In this document: in pieces, positions 7,008-15,541 of the stretch
Layout: each line of letters opens with the position of its first letter
Numbering within the stretch: the stretch's first letter is position 1
Assembly: GCF_041449215.1 (NCBI RefSeq)
Contig: NZ_JBGNFV010000002.1
Span: 62,001 to 126,000 of the forward strand
Origin: Roseivirga sp. BDSF3-8
GTDB lineage: Bacteria; Bacteroidota; Bacteroidia; Cytophagales; Cyclobacteriaceae
Direction of reading: 5' to 3'
Length of the DNA: 64,000 nt
Made by a program: the position numbers and the translations under genes
The notes under the pieces: model-generated
Databases searched by the model: none
Told to the model about the DNA's origin: nothing
Seen by the model: the letters and a program-made list of their open reading frames with translations, nothing else

Positions 7008-9398
7008 ATGTATAAAGAAGCCTGTCTTGACCAAAAGTGCCGCCACTGCGGTGATCCTCTACCAGCTACCGGAGGGCTTACTATACCTGACCATCAGCCA
7101 GATAGAGGGGCATTTTGCTGCGAGGGCTGCCGCACAGTATACGCCATGCTGCATGAGGCCGGCCTGGATGATTTTTATACCATCGATGAGGAAGCAGGGC
7201 AAAAGATCAATGAGGCGAATAAGGATAGGTGGGCTTTTCTGGACCTGGAAGAAGTGCAGGGTAAGGTGCTTGACTTTACAGACGGCCATACGGCCCGCCT
7301 TACGCTGGACCTGCCTACCATACACTGCAGCTCATGCATATGGCTGCTGGAGCATCTGAACCGTCTGAATCCTGCCGTGCTGGAGGTGCAGGTAAACTTT
7401 CCTAAGAAACAAGCGGCTATAAGCTGGCACATCAGCGAGCTGCCGCTAAAAGACCTGGTGGTATTACTGGACAGGCTCGGCTACCCGGCAGACATCAGAC
7501 CGGAAAAGAAAAAGAAGGCAAAGCAGCCCAACCGCAGCCTTGTCATCCGGCTGGGTGTGGCCGGGTTCTGTTTCGGTAATATCATGTTGCTGAGCCTGCC
7601 GGAGTACCTCGATCATAATGGCCTGCTGGAGCAGCACTATCGCAGCTACTTCTTATGGCTCAATATGCTGCTGGCCATACCGGTGTTGCTGTACTCCGCC
7701 TATCCCTTTTTTCAGTCTGCACTCAGTGGCCTCAGGCACCGGTTTATCAATATGGATGTGCCGATAGCGCTGGGTATCACCGTGCTGTTTGCCCGCAGTA
7801 CCTATGAAGTGCTCAGCATGACCGGCCCGGGCTACTTCGACTCCCTGGCTGGCCTGGTATTCTTCCTGCTTATCGGGCGGTGGTACCAGGGCAAGACCTA
7901 CGATGCCATGAGCTTTGACCGGGAGTATGAGAGCTACTTTCCTGTAGCCGTGACCGTACTAAAAGATGATGAAGAACATACGACTCTCATAAAGGACCTG
8001 CAGGCAGGGGATGTGCTCCTGATCCGTAGCGGGGAACTGATACCAGCGGATAGCATCCTGCTGAAAGGGGAGGGAGCGATAGACTATGCCTTTGTTACCG
8101 GGGAGTCGGACATACACCAGCGCCGCAGCGGCGACAGGTTATATGCCGGCGGCAGGCAAACCGGAAGTCCTATAGAAATAAGCCTTAGCCGTGAGGTGGC
8201 GCAGGGCTACCTTACCGGCCTGTGGAACCGCAGGCAGAAAACCCTGCCCTACGGCCTTGGTAATATCGCTTCGGGTATGGGCAAGTGGTTCACTTTCTTC
8301 ATCCTCATCCTCTCTGCGGGTACCGCTATATATTGGTATCAGCAAGATGCCTCCCGTATGTGGGAGGTAGTCACTGCTGTACTCATTGTGGCCTGTCCCT
8401 GTGCGCTGGCTCTGGCCGTTCCCTTCACTTACGGCAGTGCCCTGCGGCTATACGGCAGGCAGGGCCTTTACCTGAAAAATGCCGATGTGGTAGAGAAACT
8501 CGCCAGCCTGGACACGCTCGTATTTGATAAGACCGGTACCATTACTCATAAAGGCAAGGGGGCGGTGACGCCACACCTTGATCTGAGCCATGACGAACGG
8601 GCAGCAGTGGCCGCCTTATGTCGCAGCTCCACCCACCCGCTCAGCCGTCAGGTATATGACCAACTGGTGGAAACAGTAGATAAGCTACCCGCTCTTATGA
8701 ACTTTCGTGAAACGGCCGGTCAGGGTATAGAAGGCGTGGCCGGGGGGTACTATGTACGGATGGGTTCTGCGGCCTTTACGGGTAATGCTCAGGCGGAAGG
8801 TACCCGTGTATACGTTTCTCTCAATGGACGCAAAGCGGGTTACTTTAGCATTACCAGTGAGTTTCGCCCGCACCTGTTTGCTACCCTCGGCACACTGGCT
8901 CGGCGTTACAGGCTGTGGCTCGTGAGCGGGGACAATGAAAAAGACCGGCAGGCTTTGGAGGGCTATTTCTCCAGGCTTGCATTTAATCAAAAGCCCGGCG
9001 ACAAGCTAAACCATATTGAAGGCCTTAAGGCGGAAGGTAAAAAAGTAATGATGCTGGGCGATGGCCTTAACGATGCCGCTGCCCTTAGCGCGGCCGACAT
9101 TGGGGTGAGTGTAAGTGACGATGTATACCAGTTCTCTCCTGCCTGCGATGCCATCATGGACGGCTCACGGCTGGATCAGCTTCCGGTCCTGCTTAGGTTA
9201 TCCAGGGTGAGCCGGATAGTGGTGCTGGCTGCCTTTGGCCTGTCACTTACCTACAATGCCGTGGGCATAGGCTTTGCCATCACCGGCATGCTTACCCCGC
9301 TTGTGTCAGCCATACTTATGCCTCTTAGCTCTGTAACTGTAGTAGGGTTCTGCACACTGGGCGTGGGCCTTGGGTTTAAGTTTTACGCTAAACAATAA
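7008..9398 (+). CDS. ccoI: Copper-transporting P1B-type ATPase for cbb3 oxidase assembly
   Basis: A 796-residue heavy-metal P-type ATPase. The N-terminus has a Cys-rich metal site (C6, C11, C14, C37, C38, C41) as in FixI/CcoI proteins, then an HMA-like domain with C107-x2-C110. Further on come the membrane metal motif C463-P-C465, the phosphorylation site D507-KTGT, an HP motif (SSTHPLSRQ) and the hinge GDGLNDA near the C-terminus. The family moves Cu(I) outward for insertion into the CcoN subunit. It follows the USP-like gene by one base and is followed by a terminator, so the two form an operon driven by the FNR-type promoter at 6067-6132. Confidence 0.92.
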   Translation: MYKEACLDQKCRHCGDPLPATGGLTIPDHQPDRGAFCCEGCRTVYAMLHEAGLDDFYTIDEEAGQKINEANKDRWAFLDLEEVQGKVLDFTDGHTARLTLDLPTIHCSSCIWLLEHLNRLNPAVLEVQVNFPKKQAAISWHISELPLKDLVVLLDRLGYPADIRPEKKKKAKQPNRSLVIRLGVAGFCFGNIMLLSLPEYLDHNGLLEQHYRSYFLWLNMLLAIPVLLYSAYPFFQSALSGLRHRFINMDVPIALGITVLFARSTYEVLSMTGPGYFDSLAGLVFFLLIGRWYQGKTYDAMSFDREYESYFPVAVTVLKDDEEHTTLIKDLQAGDVLLIRSGELIPADSILLKGEGAIDYAFVTGESDIHQRRSGDRLYAGGRQTGSPIEISLSREVAQGYLTGLWNRRQKTLPYGLGNIASGMGKWFTFFILILSAGTAIYWYQQDASRMWEVVTAVLIVACPCALALAVPFTYGSALRLYGRQGLYLKNADVVEKLASLDTLVFDKTGTITHKGKGAVTPHLDLSHDERAAVAALCRSSTHPLSRQVYDQLVETVDKLPALMNFRETAGQGIEGVAGGYYVRMGSAAFTGNAQAEGTRVYVSLNGRKAGYFSITSEFRPHLFATLGTLARRYRLWLVSGDNEKDRQALEGYFSRLAFNQKPGDKLNHIEGLKAEGKKVMMLGDGLNDAAALSAADIGVSVSDDVYQFSPACDAIMDGSRLDQLPVLLRLSRVSRIVVLAAFGLSLTYNAVGIGFAITGMLTPLVSAILMPLSSVTVVGFCTLGVGLGFKFYAKQ

Positions 9399-9425
9399 CC
9401 TGCATTCTAAACTCTCGAAATAGTT

Positions 9426-9458
9426 AGAGGCTGTTCCCACAGGGGGCAGCCTCTTTTT
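9426..9458 (+). terminator. Rho-independent terminator after ccoI
   Basis: Stem AGAGGCTG (9426-9433) pairs with CAGCCTCT (9447-9454), loop of 13 bases, then a run of T. It lies 28 bp after the ccoI stop codon. Confidence 0.85.
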
Positions 9459-9514
9459 CTGGCATACAACCTAATTAAGGCAACCTGGGCATTGCCTTCA
9501 GCCCCCGGTCTGTT

Positions 9515-9560
9515 CTGCTATCCGCTACGAGTCGCGATCAATCGCGCCTCTACAGGGGTA
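9515..9560. repeat. Palindromic 46-bp repeat, copy 1
   Basis: The block containing GTCGCGATCAATCGCG and then CCTCTACAGGGGTA (9531-9560) is repeated exactly over 30 bp at 15280-15309; the 16 bp before it match with three or four substitutions. CGCGAT-CA-ATCGCG is a perfect inverted repeat. Both copies are embedded in low-complexity blocks. Function unknown. Confidence 0.65.
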
Positions 9561-10290
9561 GCTCTTTCAATTATTGTGTTATTCAATCATTCTATTACTT
9601 TACTCATTCACCCATTCAAAATTCATTCATTAAAAAAGGCAGCAACCCTCCGGCCAGTACCCCTTCTCCATTATTCTACCACTCTCCAACTCAACACTAA
9701 AAACTCAACACTCAATAACTCTGTTACTCAATCATTCTATTACTTCACCCATTCAAAATTCACTCATTACCCTTGTAAACAGGGCGATGTTTTTGTACTT
9801 TTACTATACGGCTCCTCTCCACTAAAGCTACTTTTTAGTGAAAAACGCCCTTTTTCTCCATAATCATCTTTCGCTTCTGCTTCGCTCATCCTACGGTTCT
9901 GCTTCGCTTCTCCTTCGCTATGAGTATTACATCAGCCCATGGTGCGTTCGTCTTGCCTTCGTTCCTCCCCCGATAAAACCCATAAATTGCACTATTCTCA
10001 TAAAGTCATACCCGCTTACGAAAACCTTATTATTCAATTAATCTGTAACTCAATTATTCTATCATTCCCCCATCTCCACCATTCTACCCTACTCCAACTC
10101 ATAACTAAACACTCAACACTCTATTATTCCATCATTCACTCATTAACTACCCTGCTATCCGCCACCCCATCAATCTACCACTCTCCAACTCAACACTAAA
10201 AACTAAACACTCAACACTACCCCTCCTCAACTATTCACTCATCCACTCATTCAAAATTCACTCATTACCCAACACCTCAAAAATGTGCTT
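9545..10290. repeat. Low-complexity, G-poor intergenic block
   Basis: About 750 bp built from recurring short words (TTCACTCATT, CAACTCAACACT, AAAACTCAACACTC, ATTCTATTACT, TTCAAAATTCA) with very few G residues on the plus strand, especially 10030-10290. Phrases such as CCCATTCAAAATTCA recur within the block (near 9600 and 9750) and in the block before ccoS. Open frames across it reflect the lack of G in stop codons, not coding. No gene is supported between 9399 and 10870. Confidence 0.7.
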
Positions 10291-10520
10291 TGATCAGTTA
10301 CAAAAAATGCATAATTTGCTACCTGTTCTGTTTCATAAGAAAATAATACCCGGAAAAAGATCAGATCACACCCGGCATTATGGCGGCAAATAGCCTGGTG
10401 CTCAGGTGTATAAGAAAGTTACGTGAACATAAAGCATAATACATTGAAGACTAAACCAGCAAACCAAGAAAGCGCACGGCAGCTCCGCCTGATTGATGAA
10501 TGCACAGCTTCCATTTTAGG

Positions 10521-10718
10521 TACAGCAGTCAAGCTCTGCTTTAATTCCCCTACTTTTCAAGGAGGGGGGAAATAAAAACGCGGACGCGTGTTTTATTTCG
10601 GGGTGGTTATGTCTCAGCAGGTCCGACTTTCGGTGGCCGACATTCGCTGGGCCGACTTTCGGTGGGCGGCATTCCGCAGGTCCTACTTTCGGTGATTCAT
10701 GCAGCAAAGCACAAGAGC
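10521..10718 (+). repeat. MITE-like element, copy B (degenerate)
   Basis: Begins with a diverged end (AGCAGTCAAGCTCTG at 10524) and ends with GATTCATGCAGCAAA and ACAAGAG, matching the right part of copies A and C. Between them is a hairpin region (AATTCCCCT with GGAGGGGGG), then about five degenerate 15-16 bp units from 10621 to 10695 (GTCCGACTTTCGGTG, GCCGACATTCGCTG, GGCCGACTTTCGGTG and so on). The right terminal repeat is not recognisable. A minus-strand open frame covers the units but has no other sign of being a gene. Confidence 0.55.
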
Positions 10719-10870
10719 CTAAGACCATGGTACAGGGCATACACCCACCTTTACCATGCCTGCCTGTGCCCTCTTCTGCTTGTCGGCAAAATGCCTTATT
10801 TTGTCATATCAAATAAACTGTAGCGTATTAGGCGACAACACGCCTCATATGCTACCCAAAAAATTTTGCT

Positions 10871-11077
10871 ATGACATATAACAAAAAAGAAAACTTTGAA
10901 GCCGTGCGGCAATTCTGCCTGCTTAGCAACCAATCGGCCCTTTTATTTGGTGGATCTGGCGACGGAGGGACCGTAGGTAGTGGGGGAAGCGGCACCGGAG
11001 AATCAGAAGATCCGCCACCAATTTGGTATGATCCAAAAAATACAAGTAGCAGCCAAATGGCTTCGCCAAACGTTTAG
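10871..11077 (+). CDS. Small Gly-rich peptide of unknown function
   Basis: A 68-residue ORF 6 bp upstream of a TPR lipoprotein gene. It has a charged start (MTYNKKENFEAVRQF), a short hydrophobic segment (CLLSNQSALLFGG), then a Gly/Ser stretch (GSGDGGTVGSGGSGTGESED), PPP and a polar tail. There is no classical signal peptide. The LLFGG end of the hydrophobic part recalls a double-glycine cleavage site, but that is only a resemblance. Tight spacing to the next gene and base composition similar to the start of that gene favour it being real. It could be a secreted or signalling peptide, or a small partner of the TPR protein. Confidence 0.5.
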   Translation: MTYNKKENFEAVRQFCLLSNQSALLFGGSGDGGTVGSGGSGTGESEDPPPIWYDPKNTSSSQMASPNV

Positions 11078-11083
11078 CAGAAA

Positions 11084-12682
11084 ATGAAAAGACTTCTACC
11101 AGTTATTATTTTACTGATTACTTTATGCTCATGTGAAAAGGAGCAAATACCGGAGGGGGGAAATACCACCCCCTCCAACTTCAGAACAGTATCTTCCCTG
11201 AATAAGGGAGCCAGGGAAATTTACAAGGAAGATCCGGATAAGGCTATCCAAATGGCTAAACAAGCCTTAAGTCTTGCTGAGGAGGAAGGCTATTTGGAAG
11301 GACAAAAGCAAAGCCATAATACGCTCTCCTTCATTTATTTGAAAGGGGCTGAAGATAAAAGGCTGGCTGAATATCATTCAAGTGAATTTATCCGTCTTAA
11401 CAAAGAGGTTGAAGAAAATAATGACCTGGCACTACTCAACTATAACAAAGGTTACACCCTATTCAAACAAGACCAGCTTTCCGAGTCCGTTCCCTATCTC
11501 TTTGAGGCCAGAGACCTATATCACGGCCAAGGTGATTTTGAAAAAGAAGCTTATTCTTTATATGCCCTTTCCCTAATATTTGAAAAGGTAAAGCAGTACG
11601 AAAAAGGCATTGAATACCTGAACAAAGTAAATTTTGAAGCGCTGGATAAAAACTTTTCGTGGTCTGTATACCACCTAAGAGGTAACCTAAACTTTAAGCT
11701 AGGTAATTTTAGAGAGGCCCAAAGGGATTTTAGTAAGTCATACGAAATTGTAGTAGAGTTAAAAAAAGAGGAGAAAGCATTAATGCTTTTAACCGCTCTT
11801 TCCCTTGTAAGTATAAATCAAAATGACTTTGAAGCAGCCGATAGCTATTTAGAACAAGGAATTTCTAAAGCCAGCGAGCTAACTCATGATGGCTACCTGG
11901 CAAAGTTCTACCTAAATTATGGCTTGCGATTCCTGACATCAGAACAATACCATGAGGCTAACAAATGGAGCTACAAAGCCGCTGCAATAAGCAAAAGGAC
12001 AAATGCTTTTGACCTGCAAGCTACGGCCCTTCTGAACTTGTCAAATGGCTATTATCATCTGGAGAAACTTGACAGTGCATTGAACTATGCGGAACTAGGA
12101 TTACTGCTAACAACCGACTCAGTTAGTCAAACGACATCCGACCTTCATTACAATTGCGCCTTATTTAGTAAAGCCCTGGGTGATTTAGCGAGCTATCATG
12201 AGCACAACAGCAAAATCAAGGACATCCGTATACATTCACTCGAAACCAGCCAATACGGTGGCGTTCATAAGCAGGAACTTGCCTATCGTGATAAGGTAGA
12301 TGAGAGGCGGTACCTGGCCTATCGGGATAACGTTCACCAAGAGATAGCCCAGCACCAGCGCTATAAGCACTTCTACCTCATGGTCAGCATTGTATTTGCT
12401 TTCGGGCTCGTGTTTATACTGGCCATGCGCCTGCCCATACGCTACATCATGAAGCGGGCCGAGCGCTACACCTTCCTTATGGAAGAGCTCATGGCCGCCT
12501 TCAAAAAACGTATGCGGGGCAAAGGGCCTATCTACCCTGCTCCTGAACCCCTCAAACCACCTGAGTTACGTGATGAACGCGACCTGCATAACCTGTGGCG
12601 AAAGGACAGACACGGCCGCAAGGGCGATAAAGACAAAGGCAAAGACGACCCCGCCCCCGGCCTGGATGACGATGATGAATAA
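11084..12682 (+). CDS. TPR lipoprotein with C-terminal membrane segment
   Basis: A 532-residue protein: lipoprotein signal (LLPVIILLITLCSC, Cys17), about eight TPR-like units over residues 45-375 (for example LLNYNKGYTLFKQDQLSESV, LHYNCALFSKALGDLASYH), a short coiled-coil region, one transmembrane helix near 430-455 (FYLMVSIVFAFGLVFILAM) and a basic/acidic cytoplasmic tail rich in Lys and Asp. This is the layout of Bacteroidota TPR sensor kinases without the kinase part; the gene 12 bp downstream encodes a membrane protein that could supply it. The tail GDKDKGKDDPAPGLDDDDE is low complexity. The first two-thirds are AT-richer than the GC-rich end, hinting at a mosaic. Confidence 0.65.
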   Translation: MKRLLPVIILLITLCSCEKEQIPEGGNTTPSNFRTVSSLNKGAREIYKEDPDKAIQMAKQALSLAEEEGYLEGQKQSHNTLSFIYLKGAEDKRLAEYHSSEFIRLNKEVEENNDLALLNYNKGYTLFKQDQLSESVPYLFEARDLYHGQGDFEKEAYSLYALSLIFEKVKQYEKGIEYLNKVNFEALDKNFSWSVYHLRGNLNFKLGNFREAQRDFSKSYEIVVELKKEEKALMLLTALSLVSINQNDFEAADSYLEQGISKASELTHDGYLAKFYLNYGLRFLTSEQYHEANKWSYKAAAISKRTNAFDLQATALLNLSNGYYHLEKLDSALNYAELGLLLTTDSVSQTTSDLHYNCALFSKALGDLASYHEHNSKIKDIRIHSLETSQYGGVHKQELAYRDKVDERRYLAYRDNVHQEIAQHQRYKHFYLMVSIVFAFGLVFILAMRLPIRYIMKRAERYTFLMEELMAAFKKRMRGKGPIYPAPEPLKPPELRDERDLHNLWRKDRHGRKGDKDKGKDDPAPGLDDDDE

Positions 12683-12694
12683 CCCCCTGCAGCC

Positions 12695-13531
12695 ATGAAT
12701 CCAATACTAGAAAACGGAGCCGCCCTCACCGTCATTTTATGCGCCCTGCTCATGATAGGGGTGGGCCTGTACCAGTTTATCCACATGGGCCGCTTTATGG
12801 CCATATGCTACAGCGGCCTGGCGCGCATGCTCCGGTCATGTGATGAGCTGGACGTGACCCTGCAGCAGGTGCAGCGCACCGGGCGGTATGAGGCCGCCCG
12901 CCGGCATACCCACCACTACCTGGGCACCCTCGTACAAGACCGCATCGTCATGCATCACCATGATATGATGGAGCTTATCAATGACCTCTTTTACCGGATG
13001 GACGGTGACCGCGAGGAGTTCCGCCCCTACTTCCATGACCTCATGGACCACGTAAGCCGCGGAGGGCGCATCAGTTGCCTGCTCAGTGTATGCCTCAATA
13101 GTACCATGGGCCTTTACGGCATACTGAGGGTTCACTGCGTGGCGGCCATGAAGCACGATTTTAAGCACCTGAGCCTGTATAGTAACCAGGAGGACCGCCG
13201 CCTGCCCCACGAGCTGGAAGATGACCTTGCCGTGATCTACGTCCTGCTCTTCATCTACTTTGCCTTTGACCGTACCCCCGACAGCATCCACATGAGCCTG
13301 CAGTTTGGCGAAAACAGTGTGTCTTTCACAGTGTCTGATGATGATGCAGAGGCCCCCGGAGGCCTTACCCTGAGCCAGAGCGAGCCCGGTCAGTGGCCCG
13401 CAGCGCTGCATCATGCCAGTAGCTTTGCCAGCTTACACAAAGGCTTTGCCACGGCAGACGCCACCTATACAGAAGGCCTCAGCTTCACAGTCTGCGTTCC
13501 TTATTATGCCGATAGGCTGCTGTCAGAGTAG
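12695..13531 (+). CDS. Membrane protein resembling a degenerate histidine kinase
   Basis: A 278-residue protein with one N-terminal transmembrane helix (LTVILCALLMIGVGLYQFI), a long helical part (about 35-170), and an alpha/beta C-terminal half containing LHMSLQFGENSVSFTVSDDD-like strands (residues about 205-225) reminiscent of a kinase ATP-binding fold. The N, G1 and G2 boxes of active kinases are not present and no clear H-box is seen, so catalytic activity is doubtful. It follows the TPR lipoprotein by 12 bp and ends inside the 3' end of a convergent gene (28-bp overlap). Its role as the signalling half of a split TPR sensor is inference. Confidence 0.5.
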   Translation: MNPILENGAALTVILCALLMIGVGLYQFIHMGRFMAICYSGLARMLRSCDELDVTLQQVQRTGRYEAARRHTHHYLGTLVQDRIVMHHHDMMELINDLFYRMDGDREEFRPYFHDLMDHVSRGGRISCLLSVCLNSTMGLYGILRVHCVAAMKHDFKHLSLYSNQEDRRLPHELEDDLAVIYVLLFIYFAFDRTPDSIHMSLQFGENSVSFTVSDDDAEAPGGLTLSQSEPGQWPAALHHASSFASLHKGFATADATYTEGLSFTVCVPYYADRLLSE

Positions 13532-14256
13532 TCCCCGTTCCTGTCAAAAGGTACGTGCAGGTAAAAGTGCTGGTACTTGTCCTTCCTCACCCAATTCCAG
13601 TGGGCACTGAGTAGCTCCCGGTAAGCAAAGGCCATACTCTCAGGGCTGTTTTGCATCTTTTCCAGCCTTAGGTGCTCGCTTAGGTCCAGGGCAGAGTCCG
13701 TTACTATCTCAGCCCAGGCCATCTGTTCGTTCTGGCCTACATTGATCTGGCAAAACTCGGCCTTACCCATGCCCCCCGTATAGCTGTCCATAATGATAGT
13801 AAGTATGCCATAGTAATAGGCTAGCTGTTGCTGCGGCAGTTCTACCGGCGACTCCTCATTGAGGCTTACGCTTAGCTGCTGCCTTATACAGGACGTTTTC
13901 AGGATATACTCCTGTAAGGCACTTACCAGGCCCTCCTCCAGCTTTTGCGGTGCGTACCGCGTTCTCAGGTTTAGTTCATCATACTTCAGGTCATCCAGCC
14001 CCACCTGTTGATAGTAAGACAGGCTCAGGTTCAGGCTTTCAATGAAGTCAATGGCTTCTTGCAAAGTCGCCTGGTACAGCATGTTTTCTTCATGTATGTA
14101 CTCTATGGCCAGCTTTAAAATATGCTTAGTAGCCAGGTTATCAGGGTTTACAGCGGCTAATTGCCTGCCTGTCAGGTGGCGCCTTCTCAGGAAATATACG
14201 TTCGCCCCCAGTAATAGAATCGTAACAGCAAGAAGAGAAATATATAGCGTGGTCAT
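13504..14256 (-). CDS. Membrane protein, second kinase-like paralogue
   Basis: A 250-residue protein with the same plan as the convergent neighbour: one N-terminal membrane helix (LYISLLAVTILLLGANVYFL), a helical middle and an alpha/beta C-terminal half (AWAEIVTDSALDLSEHL). Both proteins end with a similar tail (VPFDRNGDYSDSSLSA here, VPYYADRLLSE there). No nucleotide-binding boxes are seen. It lies 45 bp downstream of an XRE-type regulator gene on the same strand and is probably co-transcribed with it. Function not recognised. Confidence 0.5.
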   Translation of the reverse strand: MTTLYISLLAVTILLLGANVYFLRRRHLTGRQLAAVNPDNLATKHILKLAIEYIHEENMLYQATLQEAIDFIESLNLSLSYYQQVGLDDLKYDELNLRTRYAPQKLEEGLVSALQEYILKTSCIRQQLSVSLNEESPVELPQQQLAYYYGILTIIMDSYTGGMGKAEFCQINVGQNEQMAWAEIVTDSALDLSEHLRLEKMQNSPESMAFAYRELLSAHWNWVRKDKYQHFYLHVPFDRNGDYSDSSLSA

Positions 14257-14301
14257 ACGTGTGGAATTACAGTGCCGGATCAGAGGTAATAGTAAGGTCG
14301 G

Positions 14302-14994
14302 TTAAAGGTGCTTAGGTTGCGTTAATTCGCTGTCCCCTGCACCGGCCAGTCTTTTTACAGGCTCCCACATTTGCTGTACGTCCCGCATCAGCATTTTGCC
14401 ATCTACCCAGTGGACGTATTTGTCACTACTCGCAGGCTTCCTGTCTCCTGATTTCACACTAACTAACTGACCGCCTGTAATTAACAGGTATTCATTATCA
14501 CGCTTAAGGTCCGTCAGCCCTGATTTCCTGCAGATTATCTCATCGCCCGCCTGGTAGGGCGGCAGGTCATTCACTATCAGAAACCCTACGTAGGTATCAG
14601 TCACCCTGGCAGTAAGCGCCACTTCGCACAGCTTAAAGTGCTTAGGGTAGTCCGCCTCATCAGTAAGGCGTATCAGCTTATCTACATCGTCCTGTGGCAC
14701 ACGGTAGTAGCGCAAGCCATTTATTACCCTGAAGGCCTTCTTTTCCGCCGCTTCGTATGTAATAGCCTCTGCGTCTTCCTCCAGGTAAAGCCAGTTCAGG
14801 TCCACCCCGTTTTCATAGTAATAGTTCAGCAGATCATGAGGCACCATCTTGTCCCTCACACCCTTTTCTATGGCGCTGATGTCCCGCTGCGAGCGGTCCA
14901 GGTCATAAGACACCTGCCGCTGCGTTCTGCCAAGGAGCTTACGCACCATCTTTATTTTTTTGAAGAAATAAGGGCCAATGTTTTTGCCATCCAT
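14302..14994 (-). CDS. XRE-family regulator with S24/LexA-like C-terminal half
   Basis: A 230-residue protein. Residues 8-60 form a helix-turn-helix of the XRE type (MVRKLLGRTQRQVSYDLDRS, then QRDISAIEKGV). The C-terminal half (about 110-215) resembles the S24 peptidase/LexA fold seen in phage-type repressors (PYQAGDEIICRKSGLTDLKR, YLLITGGQLVSVKSGDR), but a clear Ser-Lys catalytic pair is not evident. It is the first gene of a minus-strand pair with the kinase-like protein. Likely a local regulator of the 10871-14994 locus. Confidence 0.7.
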   Translation of the reverse strand: MDGKNIGPYFFKKIKMVRKLLGRTQRQVSYDLDRSQRDISAIEKGVRDKMVPHDLLNYYYENGVDLNWLYLEEDAEAITYEAAEKKAFRVINGLRYYRVPQDDVDKLIRLTDEADYPKHFKLCEVALTARVTDTYVGFLIVNDLPPYQAGDEIICRKSGLTDLKRDNEYLLITGGQLVSVKSGDRKPASSDKYVHWVDGKMLMRDVQQMWEPVKRLAGAGDSELTQPKHL

Positions 14995-15129
14995 GATTAC
15001 TATACTTTGGGGTTCAAATGATCGCCAATTTAGACAAAAGAATACAAATATGCATTTTATGCATCTTGTTGTTTCGTCTCGGCTCCCATCTTCTTCAGCC
15101 TTGTGTGCTGTAATACAGGGCTTTATAAA

Positions 15130-15445
15130 TGGCCATAAAAACCCAACACTCCCTAACTCATAACTAAAAACTAAACACTCAACACTCTATTATTCAATTA
15201 CTCTGTAATTCTATTACTCAATTATTCACTCATTCTCTCATTCAAAATTCATTCATTAACTTTCTGCCATCCGCCACAAGTCGCGATCAATCGCGCCTCT
15301 ACAGGGGTATCTCTCTTTCTATTATTCCGTTATCCAACCCTACCAACTCATAACTATCTTATGTAATGACTCAATTATTCTGTCATTCTATTACTCATCA
15401 ATTCACTCCTTCTCTCCTTCAAAATTCACTCATACCTAACCCTTA
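15130..15445. repeat. Low-complexity block before ccoS, with palindromic repeat copy 2
   Basis: Same vocabulary as the 9545-10290 block (ACTAAACACTCAACACTC, TTATTCACTCATTCTCTC, TTCAAAATTCATTCATTAA) and it contains the second copy of the GTCGCGATCAATCGCG repeat at 15264-15309. The XRE gene start is at 14994; 14995-15129 shows nothing recognisable apart from the promoter region of that gene. Confidence 0.65.
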
Positions 15446-15451
15446 CAGAAC

Positions 15452-15517
15452 CTGATATATATCAGTTTTTGCGCTGATGCCCATCATCCCAATCCAGCCG
15501 GTGGCTGTGCACCTTTG
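15452..15517 (+). promoter_or_regulatory. Putative FNR operator and -7 box before ccoS
   Basis: Perfect palindrome CTGATATATATCAG at 15452-15465 followed by TTTTTGCGCTGA; CACCTTTG at 15510-15517 is a -7-like box. Palindrome centre to final G of the box is 58.5 bp. The ccoH upstream region shares the same palindrome, nearby GCTGA and the same box at the same distance. Confidence 0.75.
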
Positions 15518-15541
15518 TAAGGTCAGAAAAGCAAAAAGATT

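Noticed and set aside
9492-10199. Three open frames of 67-123 codons in the low-complexity block.
   Set aside because: Composition reflects C/T/A-rich repeats; no domain, no conserved start context and no continuity between frames.
10380-10439. A 19-codon frame (MAANSLVLRCIRKLREHKA) that resembles the start of an XRE regulator.
   Set aside because: It ends at once in a stop and nothing downstream continues the helix-turn-helix in any frame, so a remnant is possible but not supportable.
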